Source of the DNA: Clostridia bacterium
GTDB lineage: Bacteria; Bacillota; Clostridia; Oscillospirales; Acutalibacteraceae
NCBI GenBank assembly: GCA_017531385.1
Contig: JAFXLD010000035.1
Location: forward strand, 1-60,367
Length of the DNA stretch: 60,367 bases
Reading direction: 5' to 3'
Under the pieces are notes generated by a model. It did not search any database. It was given only the letters and a program-made list of their open reading frames with translations, and had not been told where the DNA came from. Each line of letters starts with the position of its first letter. Position 1 is the stretch's first letter. Positions 35,903 through 45,756 of this stretch are shown piece by piece. A program made the translations under genes and the position numbers.

Positions 35903-37045
35903 ATGCTGAAAAGAACAGTTGTAATTTTTATGGTACTGATATTGACATTTTTGTCAGGTTTTCAGGTGTTTAGTCTTGAAAGTGATAATTTGTCGGCAGT
36001 AAGTGCAGTGTTGTATTATCCCGAATATGAAAAAGTGCTGTTTGAAAAAAATTCAGATTCACTTCGTTCAATGGCAAGTACAACAAAAATTATGACATCC
36101 CTTATCGCACTGGAAGAATGTACACCGGACAGAGTTGTTGAAATAACGGCCGAAATGGTAAATGTTGAGGGCACTTCTTCGGGACTCAGGGCAGGCGACA
36201 AAATAACACTCAGGGACCTTGTTTACTGCATGATGCTCGAATCGGGCAACGATGCGGCAAACTCCGTTGCGATTGAACTTGGCGGAAGTTTTCAGGGCTT
36301 TGCAGAAATTATGAATAAAAGAGCCGCTGAAATCGGTATGAAAAACACGTCATTTGTGACACCCTCAGGGCTTGATGATGAAAATCATTACACCACAGCT
36401 TACGACATGGCTTTGCTTGCCGCAGAAGCTCTTGAAAACAGGGACTTTCGGGGCATCAGTAAAGAAACAAACAAAAAAGTAACCTTCGTCGATTCAGATA
36501 AAAGCGTAACGCTGTACAACCATAACAGGCTTCTTCGTGAGTATGACGGCTGTATCGGAATAAAAACAGGTTTTACGAAGAAAAGCGGCAGATGTCTTGT
36601 GAGTGCGGCTGAAAGAAACGGTATAATGTTGATTGCCGTTACTCTTAATGCAGGTGACGACTGGAACGACCACAAAAAAATGCTTGATTACGGCTTTTCC
36701 CGTGTTGATTCAGTGACTGCCGATAATGATTTTTCGCATTATTCCGTAAGAGTTGTCGGCGGTGCGGAAATAAACGCATATATTGAAAGTGACGATGTGA
36801 GCATTAATTTTATCAAGGGCGAAGGCAGTAATATCACAAGAAAAATTTTTCTTGAAAAATTTTTATATTCACCTGTAAATAAGGGTGACAAAATCGGTTT
36901 TGCCGAGTATTATAACGGCGACAGACTTATAAAAACCGTTCCTCTTACTGCAAAAAACAGCATTGAAATAAAGCAGAAAGAGAAGAGTGAAAATATATTG
37001 GACAGACTTTTCAGTCTGTTTGACAGTTGGTGGAAAAATGGCTGA
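35903..37045 (+). CDS. dacF: D-alanyl-D-alanine carboxypeptidase, DacF-like (S11)
   Basis: A 380-residue penicillin-binding carboxypeptidase that trims peptidoglycan side chains. Signal peptide (about 1-25), SxxK in ASTTKIM (nucleophile Ser), SGN in LESGNDAANS and KTG in IKTGFTKKSG are complete; a C-terminal beta domain and amphipathic anchor follow. Its place after scpAB-ytfJ matches the sporulation-linked DacF of Clostridia. The start at 35903 is chosen for GGCGGTGG upstream. Confidence 0.9.
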   Translation: MLKRTVVIFMVLILTFLSGFQVFSLESDNLSAVSAVLYYPEYEKVLFEKNSDSLRSMASTTKIMTSLIALEECTPDRVVEITAEMVNVEGTSSGLRAGDKITLRDLVYCMMLESGNDAANSVAIELGGSFQGFAEIMNKRAAEIGMKNTSFVTPSGLDDENHYTTAYDMALLAAEALENRDFRGISKETNKKVTFVDSDKSVTLYNHNRLLREYDGCIGIKTGFTKKSGRCLVSAAERNGIMLIAVTLNAGDDWNDHKKMLDYGFSRVDSVTADNDFSHYSVRVVGGAEINAYIESDDVSINFIKGEGSNITRKIFLEKFLYSPVNKGDKIGFAEYYNGDRLIKTVPLTAKNSIEIKQKEKSENILDRLFSLFDSWWKNG

Positions 37046-37808
37046 TAATAAAATCCGTCTGCAGAAATTTCTTGCAGAAAACGGCGTAGCATCAAGAAGA
37101 AAATCAGAAGAATTAATCGAAAGAGGCAAGGTAAGAGTAAACGGACATCCTGCATCTCTCGGTGATAAAGTTGACCCGAAAAAAGACCTTGTAACTGTTT
37201 CGGGTGAAAAAGTTGTACCCGTTTCATCGGGCAATGTCTACATCATGCTCAATAAACCCAGAGGATATGTCACAACCATGAGTGATGAAATGGGAAGAAA
37301 ATGCGTGGCTGAACTGGTTGCCGATATTGAAGAAAGAATTTTCCCCGTTGGCAGACTTGACAGGGATTCCGAAGGACTGCTTCTGTTTACAAATGACGGT
37401 GAATTTGCAAACATGATGACTCATCCGTCAATGCATATATCAAAAACTTACAGAGTTACCGTAAAACCTGCCGCAGACGAAGAACAGCTTGTGGCGCTCT
37501 CATCGGGTGTTGTAATTGACGGAAAGAAGACAATGCCTGCATCTGTTCAGGTTATGGGTGACGATTCGGAAAGAAGTGTTCTGCAGATAACCATACATGA
37601 AGGCAGAAACAGACAGATAAGAAAAATGTGCGAGGCAGTAGGTCTTGAAACGGTAAGACTCAAAAGAATTTCAATGGGTTCGCTGAAGCTCGGCAGCCTT
37701 TCCGTAGGTACTTACAGAGAACTGAAAAAAGAAGAGGTTTCAGCTCTCAAACGTGCCGCACAGAAAGCAAAATCTGCAAACGAACAGAAAAAAGGCAGAA
37801 GAAATTAA
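37038..37808 (+). CDS. rluB: 23S rRNA pseudouridine synthase RluB/RsuA family
   Basis: A 256-residue enzyme with an S4 RNA-binding domain (RLQKFLAENGVASRRKSEELI) and the catalytic Asp in GRLDRDSEGLLLFTND. The family turns a specific uridine of helix 89/90 of 23S rRNA into pseudouridine. The start at 37038 is preferred over 36987, which lies deep in dacF. The tail is rich in Lys/Arg. Confidence 0.93.
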   Translation: MADNKIRLQKFLAENGVASRRKSEELIERGKVRVNGHPASLGDKVDPKKDLVTVSGEKVVPVSSGNVYIMLNKPRGYVTTMSDEMGRKCVAELVADIEERIFPVGRLDRDSEGLLLFTNDGEFANMMTHPSMHISKTYRVTVKPAADEEQLVALSSGVVIDGKKTMPASVQVMGDDSERSVLQITIHEGRNRQIRKMCEAVGLETVRLKRISMGSLKLGSLSVGTYRELKKEEVSALKRAAQKAKSANEQKKGRRN

Positions 37809-37820
37809 CATCTGCACAAG

Positions 37821-37849
37821 TTGACAATAATCGGTTTATATTATATAAT
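37821..37849 (+). promoter_or_regulatory. Strong promoter of the yicC-priA-rsgA gene run
   Basis: TTGACA (37821-37826), 17-base spacer, TATAAT (37844-37849): full consensus in both boxes, 29 bases before yicC. Thirteen housekeeping genes follow with only short gaps. Confidence 0.85.
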
Positions 37850-37877
37850 GATTTAATAAAATAAAGGAGAAAACTCA

Positions 37878-38756
37878 ATGATAAAGAGTATGACAGGATA
37901 CGGCAGAGCCTGTGAACTGATTGACGGAATGAATATCACCGTTGAAATCAAGAGCGTAAACAGCCGTTATCTTGAATTTTCATCAAGAATATATAAAAAT
38001 TATTCATTTCTTGAGGACAAGCTCAAGACTTATGTGCGTCAGCTTATTTCAAGAGGTAAGGTTGAATGCAGTGTTCAGATTGATGCCCTTGAAACTGATG
38101 ATGTGGTGGTTCAGCTTAACGAATCGCTTGCATCAGGTTACATAGCTGCAATAAATACACTTTGCGAAAAATTCGGACTCGAAAATGATTACAAAGTATC
38201 GAATCTCGCAAGACACAATGATATTTTTGCCATAAGAAAAGCTCCCGCAGATGAGGATAAAATCTGGGAAGCTGTCATGAAGGTTCTTGACGAAGCTACA
38301 AAATCATTCATCTCAATGCGTGAAATCGAGGGTGAAAAGCTCAAAGAAGATATTCTTTCAAGAGCAGATACGATTATTTCTTATGTTGAAAAGGTTGAAA
38401 ACCGTTCTCCCGAAACAGTAAAGGAATATAATGAAAAGCTTCTCGGCAGAATGAAAGATCTTCTTGGTGACACAAATGTGGACGAGCAGAGACTTCTCAC
38501 AGAAGCTGCAATTTTTGCAGATAAAGTTGCCGTGGCAGAGGAAACAGTGAGACTGCGCAGTCATATTGAACAGCTTCATTCTTTCATGGAACTTGATGAA
38601 CCCATCGGCAGAAAGCTTGACTTCCTTGTTCAGGAAATCAACAGGGAAGCCAATACGATCGGTTCAAAAGCAAATGACATTGAAATTGCAAGAACTGTCA
38701 TTGACATCAAGGCAGAAGTTGAAAAAATCAGAGAACAGATTCAGAATATAGAATAA
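37878..38756 (+). CDS. yicC: YicC-family endoribonuclease
   Basis: A 292-residue protein that begins IKSMTGYGRAC and ends with REANTIGSKANDIEIAR, both diagnostic of YicC. Members have been shown to cut RNA in Escherichia and Bacillus. It commonly precedes remA-gmk-rpoZ in Firmicutes, as here. Confidence 0.94.
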   Translation: MIKSMTGYGRACELIDGMNITVEIKSVNSRYLEFSSRIYKNYSFLEDKLKTYVRQLISRGKVECSVQIDALETDDVVVQLNESLASGYIAAINTLCEKFGLENDYKVSNLARHNDIFAIRKAPADEDKIWEAVMKVLDEATKSFISMREIEGEKLKEDILSRADTIISYVEKVENRSPETVKEYNEKLLGRMKDLLGDTNVDEQRLLTEAAIFADKVAVAEETVRLRSHIEQLHSFMELDEPIGRKLDFLVQEINREANTIGSKANDIEIARTVIDIKAEVEKIREQIQNIE

Positions 38757-38765
38757 GGATTTATT

Positions 38766-39026
38766 ATGAAACTTGTTAATATCGGATTCGGAAATATGAT
38801 AAATTCGGCAAGAGTTATTGCGATTGTCAGCCCCGAATCAGCTCCAATCAAAAGAATGATTCTCGATTCAAAAGAAAAGGGAATGCTCATAGATGCCACT
38901 CACGGCAGAAAAACAAGATCTGTTATCATTGCAGACAGCGATCATATCATTCTTTCATATCTTCAGGCAGAAAAACTCGGAGAACGCTTTAACGATGATT
39001 CACAGGAGGATGTAATCGATGTGTGA
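38766..39026 (+). CDS. remA: RemA/DUF370 DNA-binding regulator
   Basis: An 86-residue protein of the RemA family; in Bacillus subtilis it activates matrix genes. It keeps the core [20 protein letters not shown] and the [13 protein letters not shown] segment. It overlaps gmk by 8 bases. Confidence 0.93.
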   Translation: MKLVNIGFGNMINSARVIAIVSPESAPIKRMILDSKEKGMLIDATHGRKTRSVIIADSDHIILSYLQAEKLGERFNDDSQEDVIDV

Positions 39027-39585
39027 TCTGTATTCAAAACTCGTTGTTGTGTCCGGTCCGTCAGGTGCGGGAAAGGATACCGTGGTTGCAAAACTGCTTG
39101 AAAAAGACAGCGACATTTCTCTTTCCGTATCGGCAACGACAAGAGCTCCCAGAGGTAATGAACAGAACGGAGTTGAATATTACTTCCTCTCTGTTGAAGA
39201 ATTTCTTGAAAAAGTTGATAATGAAGGATTTATTGAGCATGAACAGTATGGTGCAAATCATTACGGTACGCTCAAATCCGATGTTGAAAAAAGACTTTCA
39301 GACGGAAAAACAGTTATTCTTGTTATAGAGGTCAAGGGTGCTGCAAATATAAAGAAAATGTATCCCGAGTCTCTGTCAATATTTATAATGCCACCGTCAC
39401 TGGACGTGCTTGAAAGCCGTCTGAGAGGCAGACAAACAGAGTCTGAAGCAGATATTCAGAAAAGACTCGGCATTGCAGCTGATGAAATGAGAAGAAGTGT
39501 TGATTATGACTTTATTGTTGTCAACGATACACTTGATGATGCTGTTAATGATGCTTATAACATAATAAAAAATCACAGTAAATAA
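39019..39585 (+). CDS. gmk: Guanylate kinase
   Basis: A 188-residue kinase making GDP from GMP and ATP. P-loop [14 protein letters not shown]-binding [16 protein letters not shown] and the lid ([19 protein letters not shown]) are complete. AGGAGG lies just upstream inside remA. Confidence 0.96.
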   Translation: MCDLYSKLVVVSGPSGAGKDTVVAKLLEKDSDISLSVSATTRAPRGNEQNGVEYYFLSVEEFLEKVDNEGFIEHEQYGANHYGTLKSDVEKRLSDGKTVILVIEVKGAANIKKMYPESLSIFIMPPSLDVLESRLRGRQTESEADIQKRLGIAADEMRRSVDYDFIVVNDTLDDAVNDAYNIIKNHSK

Positions 39586-39600
39586 AGGAAGGGTATTTTT

Positions 39601-39795
39601 ATGCTTAATGTTGATCTTCAGAAGCTTATGAAGGGCGGTATCAGCCGTTATGAGCTTGTTTCCGCAACAGCAAAAAGAGCAAGAATGATTGTTGACGATG
39701 CTGTTGACGGTAAATATGTAATTATTGAAAAGCCCGTCAGTATTGCAGTTAAAGAACTTCAGGACGGTGCATGGAGCGTCCATAAGGAAGGCTGA
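39601..39795 (+). CDS. rpoZ: RNA polymerase omega subunit
   Basis: A 64-residue omega subunit, which helps fold the beta' subunit. It keeps the family motif SRYELVSATAKRAR. Its place between gmk and priA is the usual one. Confidence 0.9.
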   Translation: MLNVDLQKLMKGGISRYELVSATAKRARMIVDDAVDGKYVIIEKPVSIAVKELQDGAWSVHKEG

Positions 39796-39817
39796 TTTTT
39801 TTCAGAGGTGAGGCAAT

Positions 39818-42295
39818 TTGGCACATCTGTTGACAGCTTCCGTTGCCGTTGAAAATACGGCATACAGTTTTGATAAACTTTTTGATTACCTTATACCCGA
39901 GGCTCTGACCGGAAAGGTCGTACCGGGGTGTAGGGTTTTAGTCAGTTTCGGACGCGGTTCTAAGAAGCGACAGGGGTTCGTTTTCAGTGTGTCGGATTCT
40001 CCGGAAAACGGGACAGGCAAACTTAAAAAAATCTCGGAAGTGCTTGATGAAAAACCTCTTCTGAGCGATGAAATGCTGAAAATTGCTTCATTTCTTGCAG
40101 ACAGAACATTCTGTACATATTTTGATGCGGCAAAGTCTGTTCTGCCTTCGGGAATATATTTGCGTGTGTCGGAAACTTTTATGCTTTCACCGGATTATAC
40201 GGACGATAATCCGGAAGAATTGAGTCCCGAAGAACAGCAGATTGTAAGTTTCTTAAGAAAAAAAGACAAGCTTACAAGTGATGAAAAAATTTACAAAGAA
40301 CTGGGACTTTCTCCCGAAACAAAGCTTACAAAAAAGCTTTATGAAAAGGGAATACTGATAAAGAATGTTGATACATTCAGACGTATAAATGATGCAAAGG
40401 TCAAAATTGTTTCTCTTGCCGAAGAATTGCAGCAGGAAGGTGAACTGCCTTTTAAACCTACTCCCAAGCAGAAGCTTGTAATAGATTTGCTTCGCAATAT
40501 CGGCTCTGCAACATCAAAGGAAATCTCATATTATACAGGTGTTGCACAGGCTGTCATCGAAAATCTACACAAAAAAGGTGTGTTGGTTTATGATGATATG
40601 CCCGTTTACAGAACACCCTCTGCAATGCGCAATACTCCGAGAAAAAGTGACCCTATTGTGCTTTCTGAAATGCAGAACAACGCATATGAAAGGCTTTGTG
40701 CTCTGCGTGATAAAGATGAAGCCGCGGCGGCACTGCTTTACGGTGTAACGGGCAGTGGAAAAACAAAGGTTTACATGAAACTCATTGACGATGTTGCAGG
40801 TCAGGATAAAGGTGTTATTGTCCTTGTGCCTGAAATCGCACTCACTCCGCAGCTTCTGTCAATGTTCTATGCAAGATACGGCGAGAAAGTTGCCGTAATT
40901 CACAGCGGTCTTTCACAGGGTGAAAGGCTTGATGAATGGAAAAGAATTGCAAACGGCGAAGCAACCATTGCAGTCGGCACAAGAAGTGCATCATTTGCTC
41001 CCGTTAAAAATCTTTCCATGATTATAATTGACGAAGAGCAGGAAGGCTCCTATAAATCGGAAATGACACCCCGATATCATGCAAGGGATGTTGCAAGATT
41101 CAGGTGTGCATATAACAATGCTTTGCTGGTGCTTGCATCTGCAACGCCGTCTGTTGAGAGTTTTGCATATGCTCAAAACGGCAGATATGAGCTTATCGAG
41201 CTTTCCGAACGTTATTCAAAAACTGGACTACCCTCTGTTGTGACCGTTGATGTTTCCGATAAAGAAAATATGAACGGTATGCACACAATCAGCGCACCTC
41301 TTGCAGATGAAATAAGACAGAATCTTGAAAATAAACAGCAGACGATACTGCTTATAAACAGAAGAGGTTATAATACTTTTGTAGCCTGTACAAAATGCAA
41401 AAGTGTTGCAAGCTGTCCGAATTGCAGTATTTCGCTTACATATCACACTGCAAACGACAGATTGATGTGTCACTACTGCGGATATTCCGAAAGTGTGAGG
41501 ACAACCTGTAACGAATGCGGTGCAGATACAATAAAATTTTCGGGCTTCGGCACACAGAGAGTTCAGCAGGAGCTTGAAGTGCTTTTTCCCGATGCAAAGA
41601 TTCTCCGTATGGATGCAGATACAACCTCTGCTAAAAATTCACATGAAAAAAGCTTCCGTCTTTTTGCACAGGGTGAATACGATATAATGGTCGGCACGCA
41701 GATGGTTGCAAAAGGTCTTGATTTTCCCGATGTAACACTCGTTGGTGTAATTTCCGTTGACCAACAGCTTTATAATGACGATTTCAGGAGCACCGAAAGA
41801 GCTTTTGATCTGCTGACACAGGTTGTGGGCAGGTCGGGAAGAGGCGAAAAGTCGGGCAGAGCAGTTATTCAGACTCTGGCACCTGAAAATGCGGTAATTG
41901 AACTTGCCGCAGAGCAGGATTATACCGAATTTTATAAAACGGAAATAGCCATCAGAAAAGCACTTGTCTATCCTCCGTTCTGCGATATATGCGTTGTCGG
42001 TTTTTCGGCTCCGTCAGAAAATATGGTAAAAACAGCGGCGGGGTATTTTTTCAGAATGTTCAAAGAAAAACTGCAGGCAAATTATCCCGATGAAAAGGTT
42101 ATAGTGCTCGGTCCCGTTGCGCCGAAACTTGCAAAAATAAACAACAGTTTCAGAGAAAGACTTATTATAAAATGCCGTAACTCAGCTCATTTCAGAAATC
42201 TGATTTCGGAATGCCTGAAGGCATTTGCAACAAATAAATATTATTCAGAAAAGGTAACAGCTTATGCGGATATGAATCCGGACAGCTTGTATTGA
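39818..42295 (+). CDS. priA: Primosomal replication restart helicase PriA
   Basis: An 825-residue superfamily 2 helicase that reloads DnaB at stalled forks. N-terminal DNA-binding part, Walker A GVTGSGKT, Walker B DEEQEGSYK (DEEQ replaces the usual DEEH), and a zinc-binding insertion with eight cysteines (CTKCKSVASCPNC and CHYCG/CNECG). TTG start at 39818 after GAGGTGAGG. Confidence 0.95.
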   Translation: MAHLLTASVAVENTAYSFDKLFDYLIPEALTGKVVPGCRVLVSFGRGSKKRQGFVFSVSDSPENGTGKLKKISEVLDEKPLLSDEMLKIASFLADRTFCTYFDAAKSVLPSGIYLRVSETFMLSPDYTDDNPEELSPEEQQIVSFLRKKDKLTSDEKIYKELGLSPETKLTKKLYEKGILIKNVDTFRRINDAKVKIVSLAEELQQEGELPFKPTPKQKLVIDLLRNIGSATSKEISYYTGVAQAVIENLHKKGVLVYDDMPVYRTPSAMRNTPRKSDPIVLSEMQNNAYERLCALRDKDEAAAALLYGVTGSGKTKVYMKLIDDVAGQDKGVIVLVPEIALTPQLLSMFYARYGEKVAVIHSGLSQGERLDEWKRIANGEATIAVGTRSASFAPVKNLSMIIIDEEQEGSYKSEMTPRYHARDVARFRCAYNNALLVLASATPSVESFAYAQNGRYELIELSERYSKTGLPSVVTVDVSDKENMNGMHTISAPLADEIRQNLENKQQTILLINRRGYNTFVACTKCKSVASCPNCSISLTYHTANDRLMCHYCGYSESVRTTCNECGADTIKFSGFGTQRVQQELEVLFPDAKILRMDADTTSAKNSHEKSFRLFAQGEYDIMVGTQMVAKGLDFPDVTLVGVISVDQQLYNDDFRSTERAFDLLTQVVGRSGRGEKSGRAVIQTLAPENAVIELAAEQDYTEFYKTEIAIRKALVYPPFCDICVVGFSAPSENMVKTAAGYFFRMFKEKLQANYPDEKVIVLGPVAPKLAKINNSFRERLIIKCRNSAHFRNLISECLKAFATNKYYSEKVTAYADMNPDSLY

Positions 42296-42305
42296 GGTGA
42301 GAAAT

Positions 42306-42773
42306 ATGGCACTTAGAAAAATAAGAACAGAAGAAGATCCCGTATTGAAGAAAGTGAGCAAACCCGTTGTTGCTTTTGATGCAAAGCTCCATCTTCTTCT
42401 CGGAGATATGAAAGATACACTTAAAAAAGCAGACGGTGTGGGACTTGCAGCCGTGCAGATAGGTATTCTGCGCCGTGTTGTGCTTATAGATGTGGGCGAT
42501 GAACACGGAATGATAGAAGCTATCAACGGTGAAATTATCGAACGCAGGGGAGAACAGAGGGAAGTCGAAGGCTGTCTGTCACTTCCCGAAAAGTCAGGTA
42601 TAACATCACGTCCGATGTATGTTAAATTCAAAGCTCAGGACAGACACGGCAATTGGTTTGAAGCAGAGGGTGAAGGACTTTTTGCAAGATGCGTCTGCCA
42701 TGAATTTGACCATCTTGACGGTCACGTTTTTACCGAAAGACTCGCACCCGGTGAAAGAGTAAGATTAGACTGA
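42306..42773 (+). CDS. def: Peptide deformylase
   Basis: A 155-residue metal enzyme that removes the formyl group from new proteins. The three family motifs are GVGLAAVQIG, EGCLS and HEFDHLDG (metal Cys and two His, catalytic Glu). The start at 42306 is preferred over 42297. fmt follows, the standard pair. Confidence 0.96.
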   Translation: MALRKIRTEEDPVLKKVSKPVVAFDAKLHLLLGDMKDTLKKADGVGLAAVQIGILRRVVLIDVGDEHGMIEAINGEIIERRGEQREVEGCLSLPEKSGITSRPMYVKFKAQDRHGNWFEAEGEGLFARCVCHEFDHLDGHVFTERLAPGERVRLD

Positions 42774-42782
42774 GGTTAAAAT

Positions 42783-43718
42783 ATGAAAGTAATATATATG
42801 GGAACTCCCGATTTTGCCGTTCCCTGTCTTGAAAGACTTGTAAAAGAAGAAAAGTATGATGTTGTGTGCGTTGTGACACAGCCCGATAAGCCCAGAGGAA
42901 GAAAACAGGAATTGACACCGTCTGAAGTAAAGGTCTGTGCACTTGAACACGGAATTGAGGTTTATCAGCCTCAGACTCTCAGAACTGAGGAAGCATACGA
43001 ATATCTGAGTAAATTTGAACCCGATTACATCATAGTTGCGGCATACGGCAAAATTCTGCCGAAAAATATTCTTGAACTGCCCAAATTCGCATGTATCAAT
43101 GTTCACGGTTCACTTCTGCCGAAATACAGAGGTGCAGCACCCATTCAGAGAAGCGTTCTCGCAGGTGATGCAGTTACAGGCATCACAACAATGCTCATGG
43201 GTGAAGGTCTTGATACAGGTGATATGCTTCTGAAAAGCGAATACAAAATTGATATAAATGCAACATCGGGCGAAGTTTTTGACGCACTGGCACTCTCTGC
43301 ACCCGATCTGCTTATGGAAACAATAGAAAAATTTACAAAAGGTGAAATTATACCCGAAAAGCAGAACGAAAATGAGGCAACTCATGCGGCAATGCTTTCA
43401 AAGGAAGAGGCTGTAATTGACTGGAACAAAACAGCTCTTGAAATTCACAACACAATAAGAGGAATGGCACCGTGGCCTGTTGCATATACAGGTTACAAGG
43501 GCAAAAAATTAAAAATTTTTACCTCTTATTTAACTCACGAAAAAACATCGCTTCCTGCGGGTAAACTTAAAGAGGATAAAAATAAGATTCTTGTTGCCTG
43601 TGGTGACGGAAAACTGCTTGAAATTGCATCTTTACAGCTTGAAGGCGGAAAAAGACTTGAAGCAAAGCAGTTTCTTGCAGGACATCCCATAACGGCAGAA
43701 GACGAATTTGAATTATAA
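42783..43718 (+). CDS. fmt: Methionyl-tRNA formyltransferase
   Basis: A 311-residue transferase that formylates initiator tRNA. It has HGSLLPKYRGAAPIQR with the catalytic His, and the C-terminal tRNA-binding domain. Functional opposite of the preceding deformylase. Confidence 0.96.
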   Translation: MKVIYMGTPDFAVPCLERLVKEEKYDVVCVVTQPDKPRGRKQELTPSEVKVCALEHGIEVYQPQTLRTEEAYEYLSKFEPDYIIVAAYGKILPKNILELPKFACINVHGSLLPKYRGAAPIQRSVLAGDAVTGITTMLMGEGLDTGDMLLKSEYKIDINATSGEVFDALALSAPDLLMETIEKFTKGEIIPEKQNENEATHAAMLSKEEAVIDWNKTALEIHNTIRGMAPWPVAYTGYKGKKLKIFTSYLTHEKTSLPAGKLKEDKNKILVACGDGKLLEIASLQLEGGKRLEAKQFLAGHPITAEDEFEL

Positions 43719-43732
43719 GGAAGGTTTTTCAT

Positions 43733-44443
43733 ATGTTCGGTTATTACATGGACAGCACATGGTTATATTTAATTCTTGTTGTTCCTGCGTTTATAATATC
43801 GCTTATTGCTCAGGCTAAGGTTAAAACAACCTATTCAAAAATGGCAAAAGTGAGAAACACAAGCGGTTACACAGGTGCACAGGCAGCAGCCGCAGTTCTG
43901 CGTCATTACGGAATAATGGATGTAAGAATTGAAGAAACAAGCGGTAAGCTTTCGGACCATTTTGACCCCAGAAGCAAAGTTATCAGACTTTCCCGTGAAG
44001 TTTTTTACGGGAACAGCATTGCTGCCGTGGGAATTGCCTGTCACGAAGCAGGTCATGCGGCACAGCATGCTCAGGGGTATGTTCCCATAAAGGTAAGAAA
44101 CGCAATAATTCCTGTTTGTAATATAGGTTCATACCTCGGTATTCCTCTTGCTTTCGCAGGTTATTTTCTCGGCTTTGAGCCGTTGATTCTTGTGGGACTC
44201 GGACTTTATTCACTCATTGCTGTTTTTCAGCTCGTTACACTTCCCGTTGAGTTCAACGCAAGTGCAAGAGCAATAAGAGTTATTGATGAAAACGGTCTTC
44301 TTCGCAGTGATGAAGAAATTTCAGGCGCTAAAAAAGTGCTTGCGGCTGCTGCAATGACTTATGTTGCGGCTCTTGCGGTAACACTTGCCAACCTGCTGAG
44401 ATTTGCAATTCTTTTCCTCGGCAGAGGACGCAGACGAAATTGA
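43733..44443 (+). CDS. yugP: Zinc membrane peptidase, YugP family
   Basis: A 236-residue membrane metallopeptidase of the Zn_peptidase_2 family. One helix at the N-terminus, then HEAGHAAQH as zinc motif (about 104-112), then three or four hydrophobic helices. Between fmt and rsmB, a conserved order in Clostridia. Substrate unknown. Confidence 0.9.
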   Translation: MFGYYMDSTWLYLILVVPAFIISLIAQAKVKTTYSKMAKVRNTSGYTGAQAAAAVLRHYGIMDVRIEETSGKLSDHFDPRSKVIRLSREVFYGNSIAAVGIACHEAGHAAQHAQGYVPIKVRNAIIPVCNIGSYLGIPLAFAGYFLGFEPLILVGLGLYSLIAVFQLVTLPVEFNASARAIRVIDENGLLRSDEEISGAKKVLAAAAMTYVAALAVTLANLLRFAILFLGRGRRRN

Positions 44444-44463
44444 TTAAGGACGGATAATTTTTT

Positions 44464-45753
44464 ATGACAGATGCAAGACAAACAGCTTTTCATGCTCTTT
44501 CAAAAATGGAAAGAGATAATGCGTATTCAAATCTTCTGTTGCCCGAAATTGCGGCAGCAGAGGATCTTTCACGCCGTGATATGCTTCTTGCATACAGAAT
44601 CGTAAAAACTGTTCTCGAAAGAAAAATCACAATTGACTACAATCTGTCACTTTATCTTACACAGCCTCTAAAAAAACTGAAACCTCAGGTGCTCACAATT
44701 CTTCGTATGGGTACCGGTCAGCTTCTGTTTATGGATAAGATTCCGCCGTCAGCGGCAATCAATGAGAGTGTCAAGCTTTCAAAAAAGAACGGCTGTGCAT
44801 TTGCATCTGGACTTATCAATGCAGTGCTCCGTAAAATTTCAACAAATGGGCTTTCTCTTCCTGAAGATGGTGACAGTATAAAATTTTTAAGCATAAAATA
44901 TTCTTTCCCCGAATATATCTGCGAAAAATTTATTTCGTATTTTGGTTTTGAAACTGCTGAAAAAATCATGGCAAGCTCTCTGGGTGACGGAAATATCTAC
45001 ATAAGAAAAAACACTCTCAAAGACGGGAATTTCACTTTTGAATTTGAAAAAACAGATTTCCCCGAAAACTGTTATGTTATAAAAAATACGGGTGACATTG
45101 CACAGCTGACTGAGTTTAAAAACGGACTTTTCCATGTTCAGGATCTGTCCTCACAGCTTTGTTGCCGTGTGTTGTCACCGGAAAAAGGCGAAACGGTCAT
45201 TGATGTATGCTCTGCTCCGGGCGGTAAAACAATGACAATGGCACAGATGATGGGAAACGACGGCAGAATCATCTCTTGCGACATACATGAACATAAACTG
45301 AAACTCATAAACGATACTGCAAAAAGGCTCGGTATTGATATTGTCGAAACGCATCTTCGTGACGGAGCAGACAAAAATGCAGTTCTGCCGGAAGCTGATA
45401 AAATTCTTTGCGATGTGCCTTGTTCGGGCTTCGGTGTAACGGGTAAAAAGCCTGAAATAAAATATAAAAATCAGGAAGAAATCGCACTTCTTCCCGATTT
45501 GCAGCTTGAAATTCTTTTAAATTCTGCACAGTATCTGAAAAAAGGCGGAAAACTGGTGTATTCAACCTGTACACTTCTTCCCGAAGAAAATATTGAAGTG
45601 TGCAGAAAGTTTCTGAAAGAAAAAACGAATTTCAGAGCTGTTCATATTGATGATGAAATAAAAGGCAAGCGTGACGGTGAAGCGATTACCGTTCTGCCCT
45701 ATGATTATGACTGTGACGGCTTCTTTATTGCGGCATTTGAAAGGACTGAGTAA
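44464..45753 (+). CDS. rsmB: 16S rRNA cytosine-967 C5-methyltransferase
   Basis: A 429-residue methyltransferase: NusB-like N-terminal domain (about 1-130), AdoMet site DVCSAPGGKTMTMAQMM, active-site DVPCSGFGVTGKKPEIKY and STCTLLPEEN, giving the two conserved cysteines. Length is typical. Confidence 0.94.
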   Translation: MTDARQTAFHALSKMERDNAYSNLLLPEIAAAEDLSRRDMLLAYRIVKTVLERKITIDYNLSLYLTQPLKKLKPQVLTILRMGTGQLLFMDKIPPSAAINESVKLSKKNGCAFASGLINAVLRKISTNGLSLPEDGDSIKFLSIKYSFPEYICEKFISYFGFETAEKIMASSLGDGNIYIRKNTLKDGNFTFEFEKTDFPENCYVIKNTGDIAQLTEFKNGLFHVQDLSSQLCCRVLSPEKGETVIDVCSAPGGKTMTMAQMMGNDGRIISCDIHEHKLKLINDTAKRLGIDIVETHLRDGADKNAVLPEADKILCDVPCSGFGVTGKKPEIKYKNQEEIALLPDLQLEILLNSAQYLKKGGKLVYSTCTLLPEENIEVCRKFLKEKTNFRAVHIDDEIKGKRDGEAITVLPYDYDCDGFFIAAFERTE

Positions 45754-45756
45754 ATT

